Translations under genes and position numbers: made by a program
Source of the DNA: Dorea sp. 5-2
GTDB lineage: Bacteria; Bacillota; Clostridia; Lachnospirales; Lachnospiraceae
Assembly (NCBI RefSeq): GCF_000403455.2
Contig: NZ_KE159748.1
Location: forward strand, 199,345-263,344
DNA length: 64,000 nucleotides
Direction of reading: 5' to 3'
The notes under the pieces: generated by a model
The model's database searches: none
Seen by the model: the letters and a program-made list of their open reading frames with translations, nothing else
Told to the model about the DNA's origin: nothing
In this document: positions 1 through 8,506 of the stretch, piece by piece
Position numbering within the stretch: position 1 is the first letter of the stretch
Layout: the number at the start of each line of letters is the position of its first letter

Positions 1-1049
1 TGCGATTTAATACGCTTGTAGCGGTCAGTTATTTCAGGATGTTTCTTAGAACGCAATAAACCATTTGCAATTTGTACCAGTATTGGTTTAATATAATTAC
101 CAGCACGGGAAATTCGAGTCGATTTGATTTTTTTGTTGCTTTGGTCATTGCGGGGACAACATCCTGCCCATGAAACGAGGTGCTTAGCTGTGGGGAAGAC
201 AGACATATCACCGCCGATTTCGGAAAGGATTTGTATGGCAGTCATGGGACGTTTACCAAATCCTGGAACTGTACGAATTAGATCAAGAGCAGCTTCATAT
301 TTATCAGAGAGACGAAGGATCTCCCGTTCTATTTCTTTAAGATGCTTTTCTAATTCATCGATATGGTTGAGACACTGGCGAAGCTTTACGGCCTGTTCGG
401 GAGAAATAGCTCCATCAACAGCAGCCTGGATTTCTTCGACAGGTGTTTTACAGCGGCCATCTACGAAAGGCGCTACATCAAAAATTTCCCCGGGATGAGC
501 GAGCATATATTCCGTAATGGAACGAGAAGATTTTCCAAACACATCACTGAAGACATCGTCCAGTTTAAGGTTTGATACGGTAAGACAATTCTGTGCACGG
601 TTCTTTTCACCGGTAATCATACAGGTGAGTTTGAAACGGTATCTAACCAGATCTCTTAAATGACGGATGTCGGCAGGCGGGATAAAGGAAGGCTTAATCA
701 TTTCACACATGAATAAGTTGCAGATCCATTTTGCGTCCTTTCGGTCAGTCTTATTTCCTTTTTGAGGTTTTGTATATTTGGGATGAGCGAGGATAACAGA
801 AATATCCGCTTTTTCCAAAACATTGAATACAGGGATCCAGTATTTGCCTGTCGATTCCATGCAAACTTCAGAACAATTGTACTTTGCAAGCCAATCACAC
901 AGTTCCTTCAATCCTTTGGAAAAAGAAGAGAAACGAGCTTGCTTGTATTCAGTTCTGCCATTCGAATCTGTGATACCGATACAGGCATAGATCCAAGTTT
1001 TGTGGACATCAAGTCCACAGCAGTTGAAACGAAAAATTTTAAAAGCCAA
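1..1049 (-). CDS. IS110-family transposase (3' end beyond the window)
   Basis: DEDD-type recombinase of an IS110-family insertion sequence; 349 codons are visible and the C-terminus runs off the left edge. The N-terminal RuvC-like domain shows GLDVHK near residue 15, then CMESTG and KTDRKDA, which together supply the acidic catalytic set. The C-terminal Transposase_20 domain shows VPGFGKRPMTA and SWAGCCPRN, typical of the family. I chose the TTG start at 1049 because AGGAGG lies 8 bases upstream and no ATG in this frame precedes the conserved GLDVHK. No stop or frameshift is seen in the visible part, so the element may be active. Family members are usually about 400 residues. Confidence 0.93.
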   Translation of the reverse strand, partial: MAFKIFRFNCCGLDVHKTWIYACIGITDSNGRTEYKQARFSSFSKGLKELCDWLAKYNCSEVCMESTGKYWIPVFNVLEKADISVILAHPKYTKPQKGNKTDRKDAKWICNLFMCEMIKPSFIPPADIRHLRDLVRYRFKLTCMITGEKNRAQNCLTVSNLKLDDVFSDVFGKSSRSITEYMLAHPGEIFDVAPFVDGRCKTPVEEIQAAVDGAISPEQAVKLRQCLNHIDELEKHLKEIEREILRLSDKYEAALDLIRTVPGFGKRPMTAIQILSEIGGDMSVFPTAKHLVSWAGCCPRNDQSNKKIKSTRISRAGNYIKPILVQIANGLLRSKKHPEITDRYKRIKS

Positions 1050-1061
1050 TAAAATAACCTC

Positions 1062-1264
1062 CTGCTATTTGTAGGAATAAAACTGACAGGGACTGGTCAT
1101 CCGGCAAAATCGAGTCGACTTAGGAAGAGATAAGTTTACGGGCTACTGGAATGCGCCATTCATTGATGCCTTAACGGATGACCGACAACATATAATTATG
1201 CGAGGTCGCCGCTATACAGCCCCGCCACTCACCTCCACGTGTTCTGTAGTGTGTCAGTCTTATT
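1062..1264 (-). ncRNA. Probable IS110 bridge RNA region (left non-coding end)
   Basis: IS110 elements encode a bridge RNA in the non-coding end upstream of the recombinase, read in the same direction. Here the roughly 200 bases before the TTG start contain a perfect 9-bp inverted repeat, GGTCATCCG at 1095-1103 and CGGATGACC at 1175-1183, enclosing further foldable sequence. An extended -10 box (TGGTATTAT on the minus strand, 1271-1279) is placed to start a transcript near 1264. The role comes from knowledge of the family; the structure is seen; the exact ends are inferred. Confidence 0.5.
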
Positions 1265-1279
1265 AATAAGATAATACCA

Positions 1280-1570
1280 GAAGGAAAATAAATTAGAAAG
1301 CGAAAGTGGCTAAACGGGTTTCATAACCCCATCGGTGCCTTTCGCAGAAAGGCGGATTATAATTATGATAAAAGGACGAAAGAGCATCAGTGTAGGATAA
1401 AGAAATGTTTTAAATAGGTGTCAAAAGGCACGTGCGGCATGGATGCATCCATCCATTCTACAGAACCCTGCTGACCCGGATGCGACATACCGGGAAAGGC
1501 CGGGAGACAGCACCGTGGGTACGTGTTGTAAAAAGGATTAAATACAAGCCCTTTTGACTTCCCTAATTTT
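1280..1570. other. Intergenic stretch without a recognised gene
   Basis: This is the outer flank of the IS110 element and the upstream region of the coiled-coil gene. It has a small hairpin (GGGTTT-CAT-AACCCC near 1314-1328) and no convincing reading frame with a ribosome site. The element boundary with host DNA probably lies near 1280-1330 but cannot be fixed without an empty-site comparison. Confidence 0.4.
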
Positions 1571-1599
1571 TTGACATTATATCCCGAGTATGATATAAT
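1571..1599 (+). promoter_or_regulatory. Strong sigma-A promoter overlapped by an 8-bp inverted repeat
   Basis: TTGACA (1571-1576), a 17-base spacer and TATAAT (1594-1599) with an extended TGA make a near-consensus promoter. ATTATATC (1576-1583) and GATATAAT (1592-1599) form a perfect inverted repeat with an 8-base loop that covers the spacer and the -10 box, so it could be an operator. It drives the gene at 1647. Confidence 0.8.
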
Positions 1600-1646
1600 G
1601 TAAGGCATCAGGACAGCAATGTAAGGTGTAAAAGAGGTGATTTGGA

Positions 1647-2174
1647 ATGTCATTAACAAATGAAGACCTGTTGGCAATTTCTCAATTGCTGGACACAAAA
1701 TTAGACGCAAGATTAAAGCCGATCGAGAATGATATCAAATCAATCCGGGACGAACAGATACTGATGAAAGATGAACAAAGGAGACTCTGGGAAGGACAAA
1801 AAGGACTTTGTGACGAGCAGAGAAAACTTTGGGAAGGACAAAAAGAGCTTCGAGACGAACAAAAGAAGATTCGAGACGAACAGAAAGAGCTTCGAGACGA
1901 ACAAAAGGAGCTACGAGATGAGCAAAGGAAACAGAGGGAGGAACTAAAGGAGCTTCGGGAAGGACAAAAAGAGCTTCGGGATGAACAAAAGAGAATCAAC
2001 TTGATCATTGAAAATGATATTCTGCATGGCATTAATATTCTGGTTGAAAATTACGTACCTGCGGCAAAGCGGTTTGAGAAGGCGGTAGAGCGGATGGACG
2101 CAATGCAAGCCGATATTGATATCATGAAAAAAGTGCTTGCGGAACACAGTGAGAAGCTGGAAAAGATATCATAG
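1647..2174 (+). CDS. Coiled-coil protein with (K/R)ELRDEQ heptad repeats
   Basis: A 175-residue soluble protein of unknown function. Residues 1-35 are an ordinary N-terminus (SLTNEDLLAISQLLD). Residues about 38-118 are an almost uninterrupted run of seven-residue repeats such as KELRDEQ, rich in Glu, Arg, Lys and Gln, which should form a long coiled coil. The C-terminal part (about 120-175) is also amphipathic. There is no signal peptide or membrane segment. The ATG at 1647 follows AAGAGGTGA at good spacing. Similar small proteins with variable numbers of this heptad are common in Lachnospiraceae, but I know no assigned role. Confidence 0.8.
   Translation: MSLTNEDLLAISQLLDTKLDARLKPIENDIKSIRDEQILMKDEQRRLWEGQKGLCDEQRKLWEGQKELRDEQKKIRDEQKELRDEQKELRDEQRKQREELKELREGQKELRDEQKRINLIIENDILHGINILVENYVPAAKRFEKAVERMDAMQADIDIMKKVLAEHSEKLEKIS
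1758..1998 (+). repeat. Tandem 21-bp coding repeat (heptad units)
   Basis: Successive 21-base units encode variants of the KELRDEQ heptad; the units at about 1842-1925 are the most alike at DNA level (GAGCTTCGAGACGAACAAA and near copies). Because the unit is a multiple of three, copy-number change would lengthen or shorten the coil without breaking the frame. Confidence 0.75.
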
Positions 2175-2268
2175 TTTAAAGATCAGGCTCGTAATACATA
2201 TGAAGATAAAATATGGGAGACGGACAGTATATGTTAGTCTCCCATTAACTATTGGAAGAATTATTCTT

Positions 2269-2296
2269 TGTAACAGAGGAAAAAATATGATATAAT
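2269..2296 (+). promoter_or_regulatory. Promoter of the amidase gene
   Basis: TATAAT at 2291-2296 with extended TGA, and TTGTAA at 2269-2274 with a 16-base spacer. The TGATATAATR core is the same as in the promoter at 1571. It lies about 75 bases before the start codon at 2372. Confidence 0.6.
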
Positions 2297-2371
2297 ACAG
2301 TGACCGGCAGATCAAGCGGTTCTTACGTCACTATACAGGATTAACAACGGAGTATAAAGGAGAAATGCAAG

Positions 2372-5300
2372 ATGGTTAGAAAAGGGGAAGTACAAAGAAG
2401 AATAATAACTTTTGCTTTGATTTTTGTAATGGTGTTATCTCTCATGCCGTTACAAAGCGTCAAGGCATCCGAGGTGAACCAAGAAATATCAGAGGAGGAT
2501 CCGGAAGTATCAGAATCACTTATCAAGTACATATATGTGGAAAATCCATATCAGAATACGCCGGGAATACAGAATATAGCGGTTTCTTTCCAGGATGGAA
2601 TAAATATCACGAATGCGGTATTGACGTATGAGAAGGAAGGGACGGCAGAACTGGCGGAGGTTTCGGTTAGCGAGGTTCAAGAGGGAACCGCATTATTTTC
2701 AATTGATTATACGGATGAATCGCAGTCAGGGATCTATCGTCTGGTGAAGGTTACGGCAGAGGCGGACGGATCTGTACATGAGATCGACCTGAATGAGATC
2801 GGAATCGACAGCCGGTACGGTGTGAATCAGGAATGTACGACAGAACCAGATGCGGTGGTTGAAGAGGACGATGCGAAGATGTCGAGATCCGGCGGCGCCG
2901 AAGAGCCGGGTGTAGAGGCAACGTTCTTTACCTTGGACGATGAGGGTGAACTTACAGAGAATGATACCATCGGAGAAGCCATCGAGACGGCGAACGAAGA
3001 CGGTATGGAGAACATGGCAAGGGGCGCTAAGGCAGCCGCTGCGTATGCGTCGGAAAGAGATAAGAATCTTGTGATCGTTCTGGATCCGGGGCATGGAGGA
3101 TCTGACGGCGGCGCTTCCGGTAATGGTGCGAATGAGAAGGATCTTACGCTGAAGATTACGAAATACTGCCGTGAGGAATTGGAAAAATACAGCGGCGTCA
3201 CGATCTATATGACCCGGGAGACGGATAAGGCAGTGGACCTGTCTGAAAGGGTGGACTATGCCAAGCAGATGGGTGCGAATGTATTCATAAGCTTTCATCT
3301 GAATTCGACAGGCTTAGGTACGGCAAAAGGAGCGGAAGTCTATTATCCAAACAGTAATTACCGTCCCAATGTAGGAAGCCAGGGAGCAGCGTTGGCGCAG
3401 CAGATCCAGAATGAATTGGTGGCGTTGGGAATCGTAAACCGCGGGATCAAGATCAGGAACAGTGCGTCGAACAGTACATATCCGGATGGTTCTCTCCAGG
3501 ATTATTATGCTGTGATCCAGAGAAGTAAGCGTGCGGGGTTCCCGGGACTTATCATTGAACATGCTTTTATTGACAATACAGATGATTTTAACAGGTATCT
3601 GAGTTCAGATGCGAAGCTGAAAGCGCTTGGTCTTGCGGATGCACAGGGAATTGCCAATTATTTCGGATTAGGAAAAGGCGAGTGGAAATCAGACGATAAC
3701 GGATGGAAGTTCCAATATACGAATGGAACCAATCCGAAGAGTACCTGGGAGTTTATCGCAGGGTTTTGGTACTATTTTGATGCGGACGGTTACAGGATGA
3801 CCGGTTTCCAGACGATCGGCGGCGCGAAATACTATTTGGAAGACGACGGTAAGATGAAGATCGGCTGGCTGCAGAGCGGTGATAAAAAGTATTATTTTGA
3901 CGTATCAGGAGCTATGCAGAAAGGCTGGCTGCTGCTTGACGGTTCCTGGTATTATATGGATTCGGATGGAGCGATGACAACCGGTTTCCAGACGATCAGC
4001 GGCAAGAAATATTATCTGGATCCCCAAAGCGGCATTATGATAATCGGCTGGCGGAAGATTGACGGTAAATGGTATTATTTTAACGGAAGCGGCCATATGA
4101 TGACCGGCTGGGTCTGGGTAGAAGATAAATGTTATTATATGGATGAATCCGGAGTAATGGCAGAGGATACATGGATTGGAGAGTATTACGTAGACAAGAG
4201 CGGCGCGTGGATTCCCGGAAAGAAGAAAGATGATGCCCAGGGCGGGAATCAGGGCGATAAACCCTCTGAACAGAAAGCAGGCTGGATCAAGAGCGGGGAT
4301 CTCTGGTGGTATCGTCATGCTGACGGAAGTTATACCAAGTCAGATTGGGAAGAGATTGACGGCAAGCGCTATTACTTTGACGCATCAGGCTGGATGAAGA
4401 CCGGTTGGCTGTTGTTGGAAGGTAAATGGTATTATCTGGATGCGTCAGGCGCGATGAAGACCGGTTGGCAATGGGTAGGCGGCAAGTGCTATTATATGGA
4501 TGAGTCCGGAGTGATGGCTGCAGATACCTGGATCGGTGAAGATTATGTAGACGGAAGCGGCGTATGGGTTCCGGGAAAGAAGAAAGAACCGGCAGGCTGG
4601 ATCCAAAGCGGCAGCCGTTGGTGGTATCGCCACAGTGATGGAAGTTACACCAAGTCAAACTGGGAGAAGATTGACGGTACGTGGTATTATTTCGATGCGT
4701 CAGGCTGGATGAAGACAGGTTGGCTGTCGACAGGCGGCAAATGGTATTATCTGAGTGCATCCGGCGCGATGGCGACAGGATGGACCTGGGTAGGAAACAA
4801 GTGTTATTATCTGGATGCATCTGGTGCGATGGCTGCGGATACCTGGATCGGAGAATACTATGTAGACGGAAGCGGCGCATGGATACCGGGGAAGACAAAG
4901 CAGGAACCAACGGGCTGGATCCAAAGCGGAGATCGCTGGTGGTACCGTCACAGTGACGGAAGTTATACCAAGTCCAATTGGGAGAAGATCAATAGCAAAT
5001 GGTATTACTTTGATGCAGCGGGCTGGATGAAGACCGGGTGGCTTTTGCTTAAGGATACATATTATTATCTGGATCCGGCGTCCGGAGCGATGCAGGTCGG
5101 ATGGCTCAATGAGAACGGCAGCAAATATTATCTGAATCCGCAGACGAATTCTTATGGAGCAGAAGGCAGCATGGCAAAGGGATACCGCGAGATCGACGGC
5201 GAGTGGTACTTCTTTAACAAGAAGCGTTCTCCTGTAGGCGCATTATACTATACAGGCGTTACTCCGATCATGGGAGAGAGCGCTCTGGGTAATGATGAGA

Positions 5301-5806
5301 ATACGGTGGTAAGTAAGATGGTCAGCCAGTTTACGAATCATGGCAAGCCATATCCGGGAGAAGAACTTGCTAAGGGAGGCGCACCGGATATTACAGAGTT
5401 CTGTAAGATTATTTATCAGGAAGCTCTGATAGAAGGTGTAAGACCGGAGGTCGTATTCGCACAGGCGATGTTGGAGACGGGTTATCTGCAGTTTGGCGGA
5501 GATGTGAAGATCGATCAGTTTAATTTCGCCGGGATCGGCGCAATCGGCGGCGGGGAACCTGGCGAAAGATTTCAGGATGTACAGACAGGGTTAAGGGCGC
5601 AGGTTCAGCATCTGAAGGCATATGCATCGAATGAAGCTCTGAATCAGGCTTGTGTGGATCCTAGATTCAATAAAGTTACCAGAAACAGCGCGCCTTACAT
5701 CGAATGGCTGGGAATTCAGGAGAACCCGACAGGCGCGGGTTGGGCAGGAGGAGCCGAATATGGATTTAATATGATAAAGAATCATATAAATCCGATGCTG
5801 CAGTAG
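2372..5806 (+). CDS. Secreted N-acetylmuramoyl-L-alanine amidase / glucosaminidase with choline-binding-type repeats
   Basis: A 1144-residue wall hydrolase. Residues 1-33 are a signal peptide (LSLMPLQSVKA). After a linker, an Amidase_3 domain (about 230-425) shows the zinc ligands in DPGHGG (H241), NEKDL (E255) and SFHLN (H309), and the catalytic glutamate in IIEHAF (E396). Residues about 435-960 are some 20 aromatic cell-wall-binding repeats (GWxxxxGKWYYxDxxG). The C-terminal 165 residues form a LytG-type glucosaminidase domain (VVFAQAMLETG, FNFAGIGA). So it should cut both the stem peptide link and the glycan strand of peptidoglycan. The ATG follows AGGAG by 9 bases. It is probably followed in the same transcript by the GerMN lipoprotein. 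Confidence 0.93.
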   Translation: MVRKGEVQRRIITFALIFVMVLSLMPLQSVKASEVNQEISEEDPEVSESLIKYIYVENPYQNTPGIQNIAVSFQDGINITNAVLTYEKEGTAELAEVSVSEVQEGTALFSIDYTDESQSGIYRLVKVTAEADGSVHEIDLNEIGIDSRYGVNQECTTEPDAVVEEDDAKMSRSGGAEEPGVEATFFTLDDEGELTENDTIGEAIETANEDGMENMARGAKAAAAYASERDKNLVIVLDPGHGGSDGGASGNGANEKDLTLKITKYCREELEKYSGVTIYMTRETDKAVDLSERVDYAKQMGANVFISFHLNSTGLGTAKGAEVYYPNSNYRPNVGSQGAALAQQIQNELVALGIVNRGIKIRNSASNSTYPDGSLQDYYAVIQRSKRAGFPGLIIEHAFIDNTDDFNRYLSSDAKLKALGLADAQGIANYFGLGKGEWKSDDNGWKFQYTNGTNPKSTWEFIAGFWYYFDADGYRMTGFQTIGGAKYYLEDDGKMKIGWLQSGDKKYYFDVSGAMQKGWLLLDGSWYYMDSDGAMTTGFQTISGKKYYLDPQSGIMIIGWRKIDGKWYYFNGSGHMMTGWVWVEDKCYYMDESGVMAEDTWIGEYYVDKSGAWIPGKKKDDAQGGNQGDKPSEQKAGWIKSGDLWWYRHADGSYTKSDWEEIDGKRYYFDASGWMKTGWLLLEGKWYYLDASGAMKTGWQWVGGKCYYMDESGVMAADTWIGEDYVDGSGVWVPGKKKEPAGWIQSGSRWWYRHSDGSYTKSNWEKIDGTWYYFDASGWMKTGWLSTGGKWYYLSASGAMATGWTWVGNKCYYLDASGAMAADTWIGEYYVDGSGAWIPGKTKQEPTGWIQSGDRWWYRHSDGSYTKSNWEKINSKWYYFDAAGWMKTGWLLLKDTYYYLDPASGAMQVGWLNENGSKYYLNPQTNSYGAEGSMAKGYREIDGEWYFFNKKRSPVGALYYTGVTPIMGESALGNDENTVVSKMVSQFTNHGKPYPGEELAKGGAPDITEFCKIIYQEALIEGVRPEVVFAQAMLETGYLQFGGDVKIDQFNFAGIGAIGGGEPGERFQDVQTGLRAQVQHLKAYASNEALNQACVDPRFNKVTRNSAPYIEWLGIQENPTGAGWAGGAEYGFNMIKNHINPMLQ
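4279..5215 (+). repeat. Three tandem ~312-321 bp wall-binding supermodules
   Basis: Within the amidase gene, units beginning at 4279, 4591 and 4912 each open with GWIxSGxxWWYRHxDGSYTKS and continue through the same series of shorter repeats; the first two close with a WIGExYVDxSGxWxPGK linker. The third is shorter and diverges into the C-terminal domain. The spacing (312 and 321 bases) shows recent internal duplication. Confidence 0.8.
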
Positions 5807-5841
5807 ATGCAGGCTGATAAAAACGAAAGGAAGGGATGATT

Positions 5842-6465
5842 ATGAAAAAGAGATTGTGGTTTCTGGCTTTCGCATTGATATTCATGCTGTGTTTTACGGC
5901 GTGCGGTAAGGAGGAAGAACCGCAGCCGTCGACAGATGTTCCGGAAGAAGAGATACAGGACACAGATGAAGAAGATGAGACGGAAGATGTGGATTCGGAG
6001 GATGGCTCGGACGAAGTTTTGGCAGAAGACAGTCAGGACAGTGACCCGTCAGGATCGGATCTTGCGGAACCGGACGCAGGCCCAGCCAGTATTACCGTTT
6101 TTTATAGTAATGCTGACGCGACCGGGCTTGACTCCGAGGAGGTGCAGATTGCTGCCTTATCACCGGAGGAAGTGCTGAAGGCATTGGTGGAGAAGGGGGC
6201 GCTGTCCGCGGATATTCAGGTTCTTTCATTGGAGACTAAGACGGTAGACGGAAAAGAATCCGTAGAAATGGATCTGAATGAAGCGTTTGTTCCGTATCTT
6301 TCCAGTGTCGGTTCCACAGGTGAATATTATGTGATGGGGAGTGTATGTAATACATTCCTTAAGGCATATGACTGTGAGCAGATCAAGATTACGGTCAATG
6401 GCGAGGATCTGGCTACCGGACATGCGGAATATCCGGGGTATATGACAGAATTCCCAGGGGAATAA
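5842..6465 (+). CDS. GerMN-domain lipoprotein
   Basis: A 207-residue predicted lipoprotein. The N-terminus has a lipoprotein signal ending CFTAC with the lipid-attachment cysteine at about residue 20. Then follows a very acidic linker (residues about 25-85, mostly Glu, Asp and Ser). The C-terminal 120 residues resemble the GerMN (sporulation and spore germination) domain: ITVFYSN, EVLKALVEKG and NTFLKAY. GerMN domains bind wall or spore-coat partners; the exact role is unknown. I start at 5842, since the upstream ATG at 5836 abuts the GAAAGGAAGGG ribosome site. It lies 35 bases after the amidase and is likely co-transcribed. Confidence 0.85.
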   Translation: MKKRLWFLAFALIFMLCFTACGKEEEPQPSTDVPEEEIQDTDEEDETEDVDSEDGSDEVLAEDSQDSDPSGSDLAEPDAGPASITVFYSNADATGLDSEEVQIAALSPEEVLKALVEKGALSADIQVLSLETKTVDGKESVEMDLNEAFVPYLSSVGSTGEYYVMGSVCNTFLKAYDCEQIKITVNGEDLATGHAEYPGYMTEFPGE

Positions 6466-6488
6466 GTTGAATGAGTAAGTTTTTTATA

Positions 6489-6512
6489 GGCGGTCATAAG
6501 ACCGCCTGTTTT
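6489..6512 (+). terminator. Rho-independent terminator after the lipoprotein gene
   Basis: GGCGGTC (6489-6495), a 4-base loop, and GACCGCC (6500-6506) followed by TGTTTT. Confidence 0.85.
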
Positions 6513-7089
6513 AGTTGAGAGTGATGATCAACCTAAAGAATTTAGCTCCGTATTTGCTCTATTACAAGATTTATATTACCAATATTGTTCCAGGATGGAT
6601 ATGTGGCTGTAAATATTGTGTAGCATAATATCAATGTGGACACTGAATAAAATGTCAAAGCGTTGCAGATTATGTGTGGCTGAATGAAAAATATTGTACA
6701 TCAAAATTTACACAGAAAACAGGGAGTGCTTTATTTGATATTTTGTTTAAGAAATTTTATAATGGCAGAAACAGGGGTGATTTCATAGGTATGTCAACTG
6801 GAAGTGCCCTTGCGGCACTCACAGGGAGTCTGATATCCCAGGCAACCCTTACCACCATAGGAGTGCTGGTTCCTTCGCGCAAGACCAACGAGCTGAGATT
6901 GGAGATACCGTGTCTGTCGGCGGAGATGCGGTACGTGCCGTCTGTTGGCGAGATCATTTTTTCGTCAACATCAAAAGAGGTGGGATTTTGCTCTTTGGGC
7001 TTGGCATTATGCTGGCGGCGAATGAAGTGGAGCGGGCATCCAGGCGCTGATCCAATGCAAAAATTTTTCTGTAAATCTTCAGGTTTCCC
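6513..7089. other. Gene-poor stretch, possible degraded gene
   Basis: About 575 bases without a supportable gene. Between about 6760 and 7050 the plus strand has coding-like sequence in two different frames: one reads STGSALAALTGS, the other HFFVNIKRGGILLFGLG and ends at a stop at 7048-7050. Neither has a ribosome site nor a family I recognise. The simplest reading is a frameshifted remnant. The AT-rich part 6513-6750 shows nothing. Confidence 0.35.
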
Positions 7090-7127
7090 TTGCTATTATT
7101 TCGGTATGCCGATATAATACTACCGAA
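7090..7127 (+). promoter_or_regulatory. Promoter with inverted-repeat operator for the hipBA-like pair
   Basis: TTGCTA (7090-7095), a 17-base spacer and TATAAT (7113-7118). TTCGGTA (7100-7106) and TACCGAA (7121-7127) form a perfect 7-bp inverted repeat that straddles the -10 box. Such placement is typical of autorepression by the XRE antitoxin encoded just downstream. Confidence 0.75.
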
Positions 7128-7140
7128 GGGAGTGAGGAAG

Positions 7141-7566
7141 ATGATCCTGGACACACTGTTGAAAAAGCAAAATATAACAAAATATCGTCTTGCAGTGGAG
7201 GCAGGCATTCCCCATGCAACTCTGAGTGATATCTGCAGTGGTAAGACTCGGCTAGAAAAATGCTCGGCTGAAACCATCTATAAAATTGCAAGGGCTCTTG
7301 GCGTTTCCATGGAGATTCTGACGGAGGACGGAATCCGGGCAACAGAAAGAGAACACACCTATGAGCAGGGATTGCCGGAATACCTGCAGCATGATCTGGA
7401 TGCGTATAAGGACGGTTTGAAAAAAGGCGTGTCCTATTTGGACTGCTTGTGGGGAGAGTTGTATGGCAGCATCGATATTGCACAGATCAATGACGGCGCA
7501 ATCACGCCGGAACACGCAGATTATCTGCGGCGGAAATATTTGTGGAGGGAACGAGGATATGAATAG
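7141..7566 (+). CDS. XRE-family HTH antitoxin (HipB-like)
   Basis: A 141-residue DNA-binding protein. Residues about 5-55 form an XRE helix-turn-helix (KYRLAVEAGIPHATLSDICSG, then TIYKIARALGVSME). The C-terminal half is acidic and helical without a known domain. It probably represses its own promoter through the inverted repeat at 7100-7127 and neutralises the downstream kinase. The ATG at 7141 has GGGAGTGAGG just before it. It overlaps the next gene by 8 bases (ATGAATAG), so translation is coupled. HipB proteins of enterobacteria are shorter; assignment as antitoxin rests on gene order and overlap. Confidence 0.8.
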   Translation: MILDTLLKKQNITKYRLAVEAGIPHATLSDICSGKTRLEKCSAETIYKIARALGVSMEILTEDGIRATEREHTYEQGLPEYLQHDLDAYKDGLKKGVSYLDCLWGELYGSIDIAQINDGAITPEHADYLRRKYLWRERGYE

Positions 7567-8488
7567 AACCATTGATTTCACAAATTGCAGACGGATGCCT
7601 GGGCGGGCTTATAACGGGGCAAACGGAAAAAAGATCGCAGTGGAATTTGAGGGGAATCAGTATATGCTGAAATTTCCTCCTTCCGGAGAGGGAAAGCTCA
7701 CTGAGCTGTCCTATACCAACAGTTGCTTCAGCGAACACATTGCCAGCGGCATTTTTAATCTTCTCGGCGTAGAGACCCAGAAAACGAAGTTGGGTACGTT
7801 TACCATCGCCGGAAAGACGAAGGTAGTGTGCGCCTGCCTGGATTTTACGGTGGAGGGAAAGCAACTTTTGGATTTCTGCTCGATTAAGAATACCATTCTG
7901 GATTCTGACTCCAACGGGAGCGGAACAGAGTTGGAGGATGTTTTGGAAACCATCGATAAGCAGCAATTTGTTGATCCTGTCCGACTAAAGGATCATTTTT
8001 GGGATATGTTCGTGGCAGATGCACTGCTTGGAAATTTTGATCGTCACAATGGAAATTGGGGATTCCTCTATGACCCGGCAGAGAAAAAGAGTAGTATCGC
8101 GCCGGTCTTTGACTGTGGAAGCTGTCTGTTGCCCCAGGCAGATGAGGAAGTGATGCGTAAGGTATTGACCGATTCGGTAGAGAGGGATATGAGAATCTTT
8201 CGTTTTCCCACCTCCGCACTTAAGCAGAGGGGACGGAAAATCAATTATTATGATTTCTTGCTCCGGGCAGAGGACGAGGATTGCGGTCAGGCCGTTAAAC
8301 GCATCTATGAGAGAGTTGACATGGAACGGATTAGGTCGTTTATTGACGAAATTCCGTATCTGATGGATCTGCAGAGGCAGTTTTATAAGAGCTATATCGC
8401 AGCAAGGCTTGATCTGCTCCTTCGGCCTGCTTATGAAATGATGGCTCAGGAAGCGCCGGAGCAGACCGAGCCAACGCTTACGATGTAA
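7559..8488 (+). CDS. HipA-like serine/threonine kinase toxin
   Basis: A 309-residue protein of the HipA/CtkA-like kinase fold. Visible motifs: YMLKFP (K38, likely ATP-binding lysine), the catalytic loop FDRHNGNW (D161 and N166) and FDCGS (D185, metal-binding, in place of DFG). HipA toxins phosphorylate translation factors such as glutamyl-tRNA synthetase and cause growth arrest; the target here is unknown. The length fits the short CtkA-like forms that lack part of the HipA N-terminal domain. The start overlaps the antitoxin stop, with GGAGG upstream. It could instead be a solitary kinase of another phage-related family. Confidence 0.75.
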   Translation: MNRTIDFTNCRRMPGRAYNGANGKKIAVEFEGNQYMLKFPPSGEGKLTELSYTNSCFSEHIASGIFNLLGVETQKTKLGTFTIAGKTKVVCACLDFTVEGKQLLDFCSIKNTILDSDSNGSGTELEDVLETIDKQQFVDPVRLKDHFWDMFVADALLGNFDRHNGNWGFLYDPAEKKSSIAPVFDCGSCLLPQADEEVMRKVLTDSVERDMRIFRFPTSALKQRGRKINYYDFLLRAEDEDCGQAVKRIYERVDMERIRSFIDEIPYLMDLQRQFYKSYIAARLDLLLRPAYEMMAQEAPEQTEPTLTM

Positions 8489-8506
8489 CGATCAAATATC
8501 AGATTT

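Noticed and set aside
4279-5215. CRISPR array
   Set aside because: The regular repeats are coding wall-binding modules in frame, with no spacers.
6674-7117. A 147-residue plus-strand frame
   Set aside because: No ribosome site, changing composition along its length, and overlap with the hipBA promoter and start; better explained as a degraded remnant.
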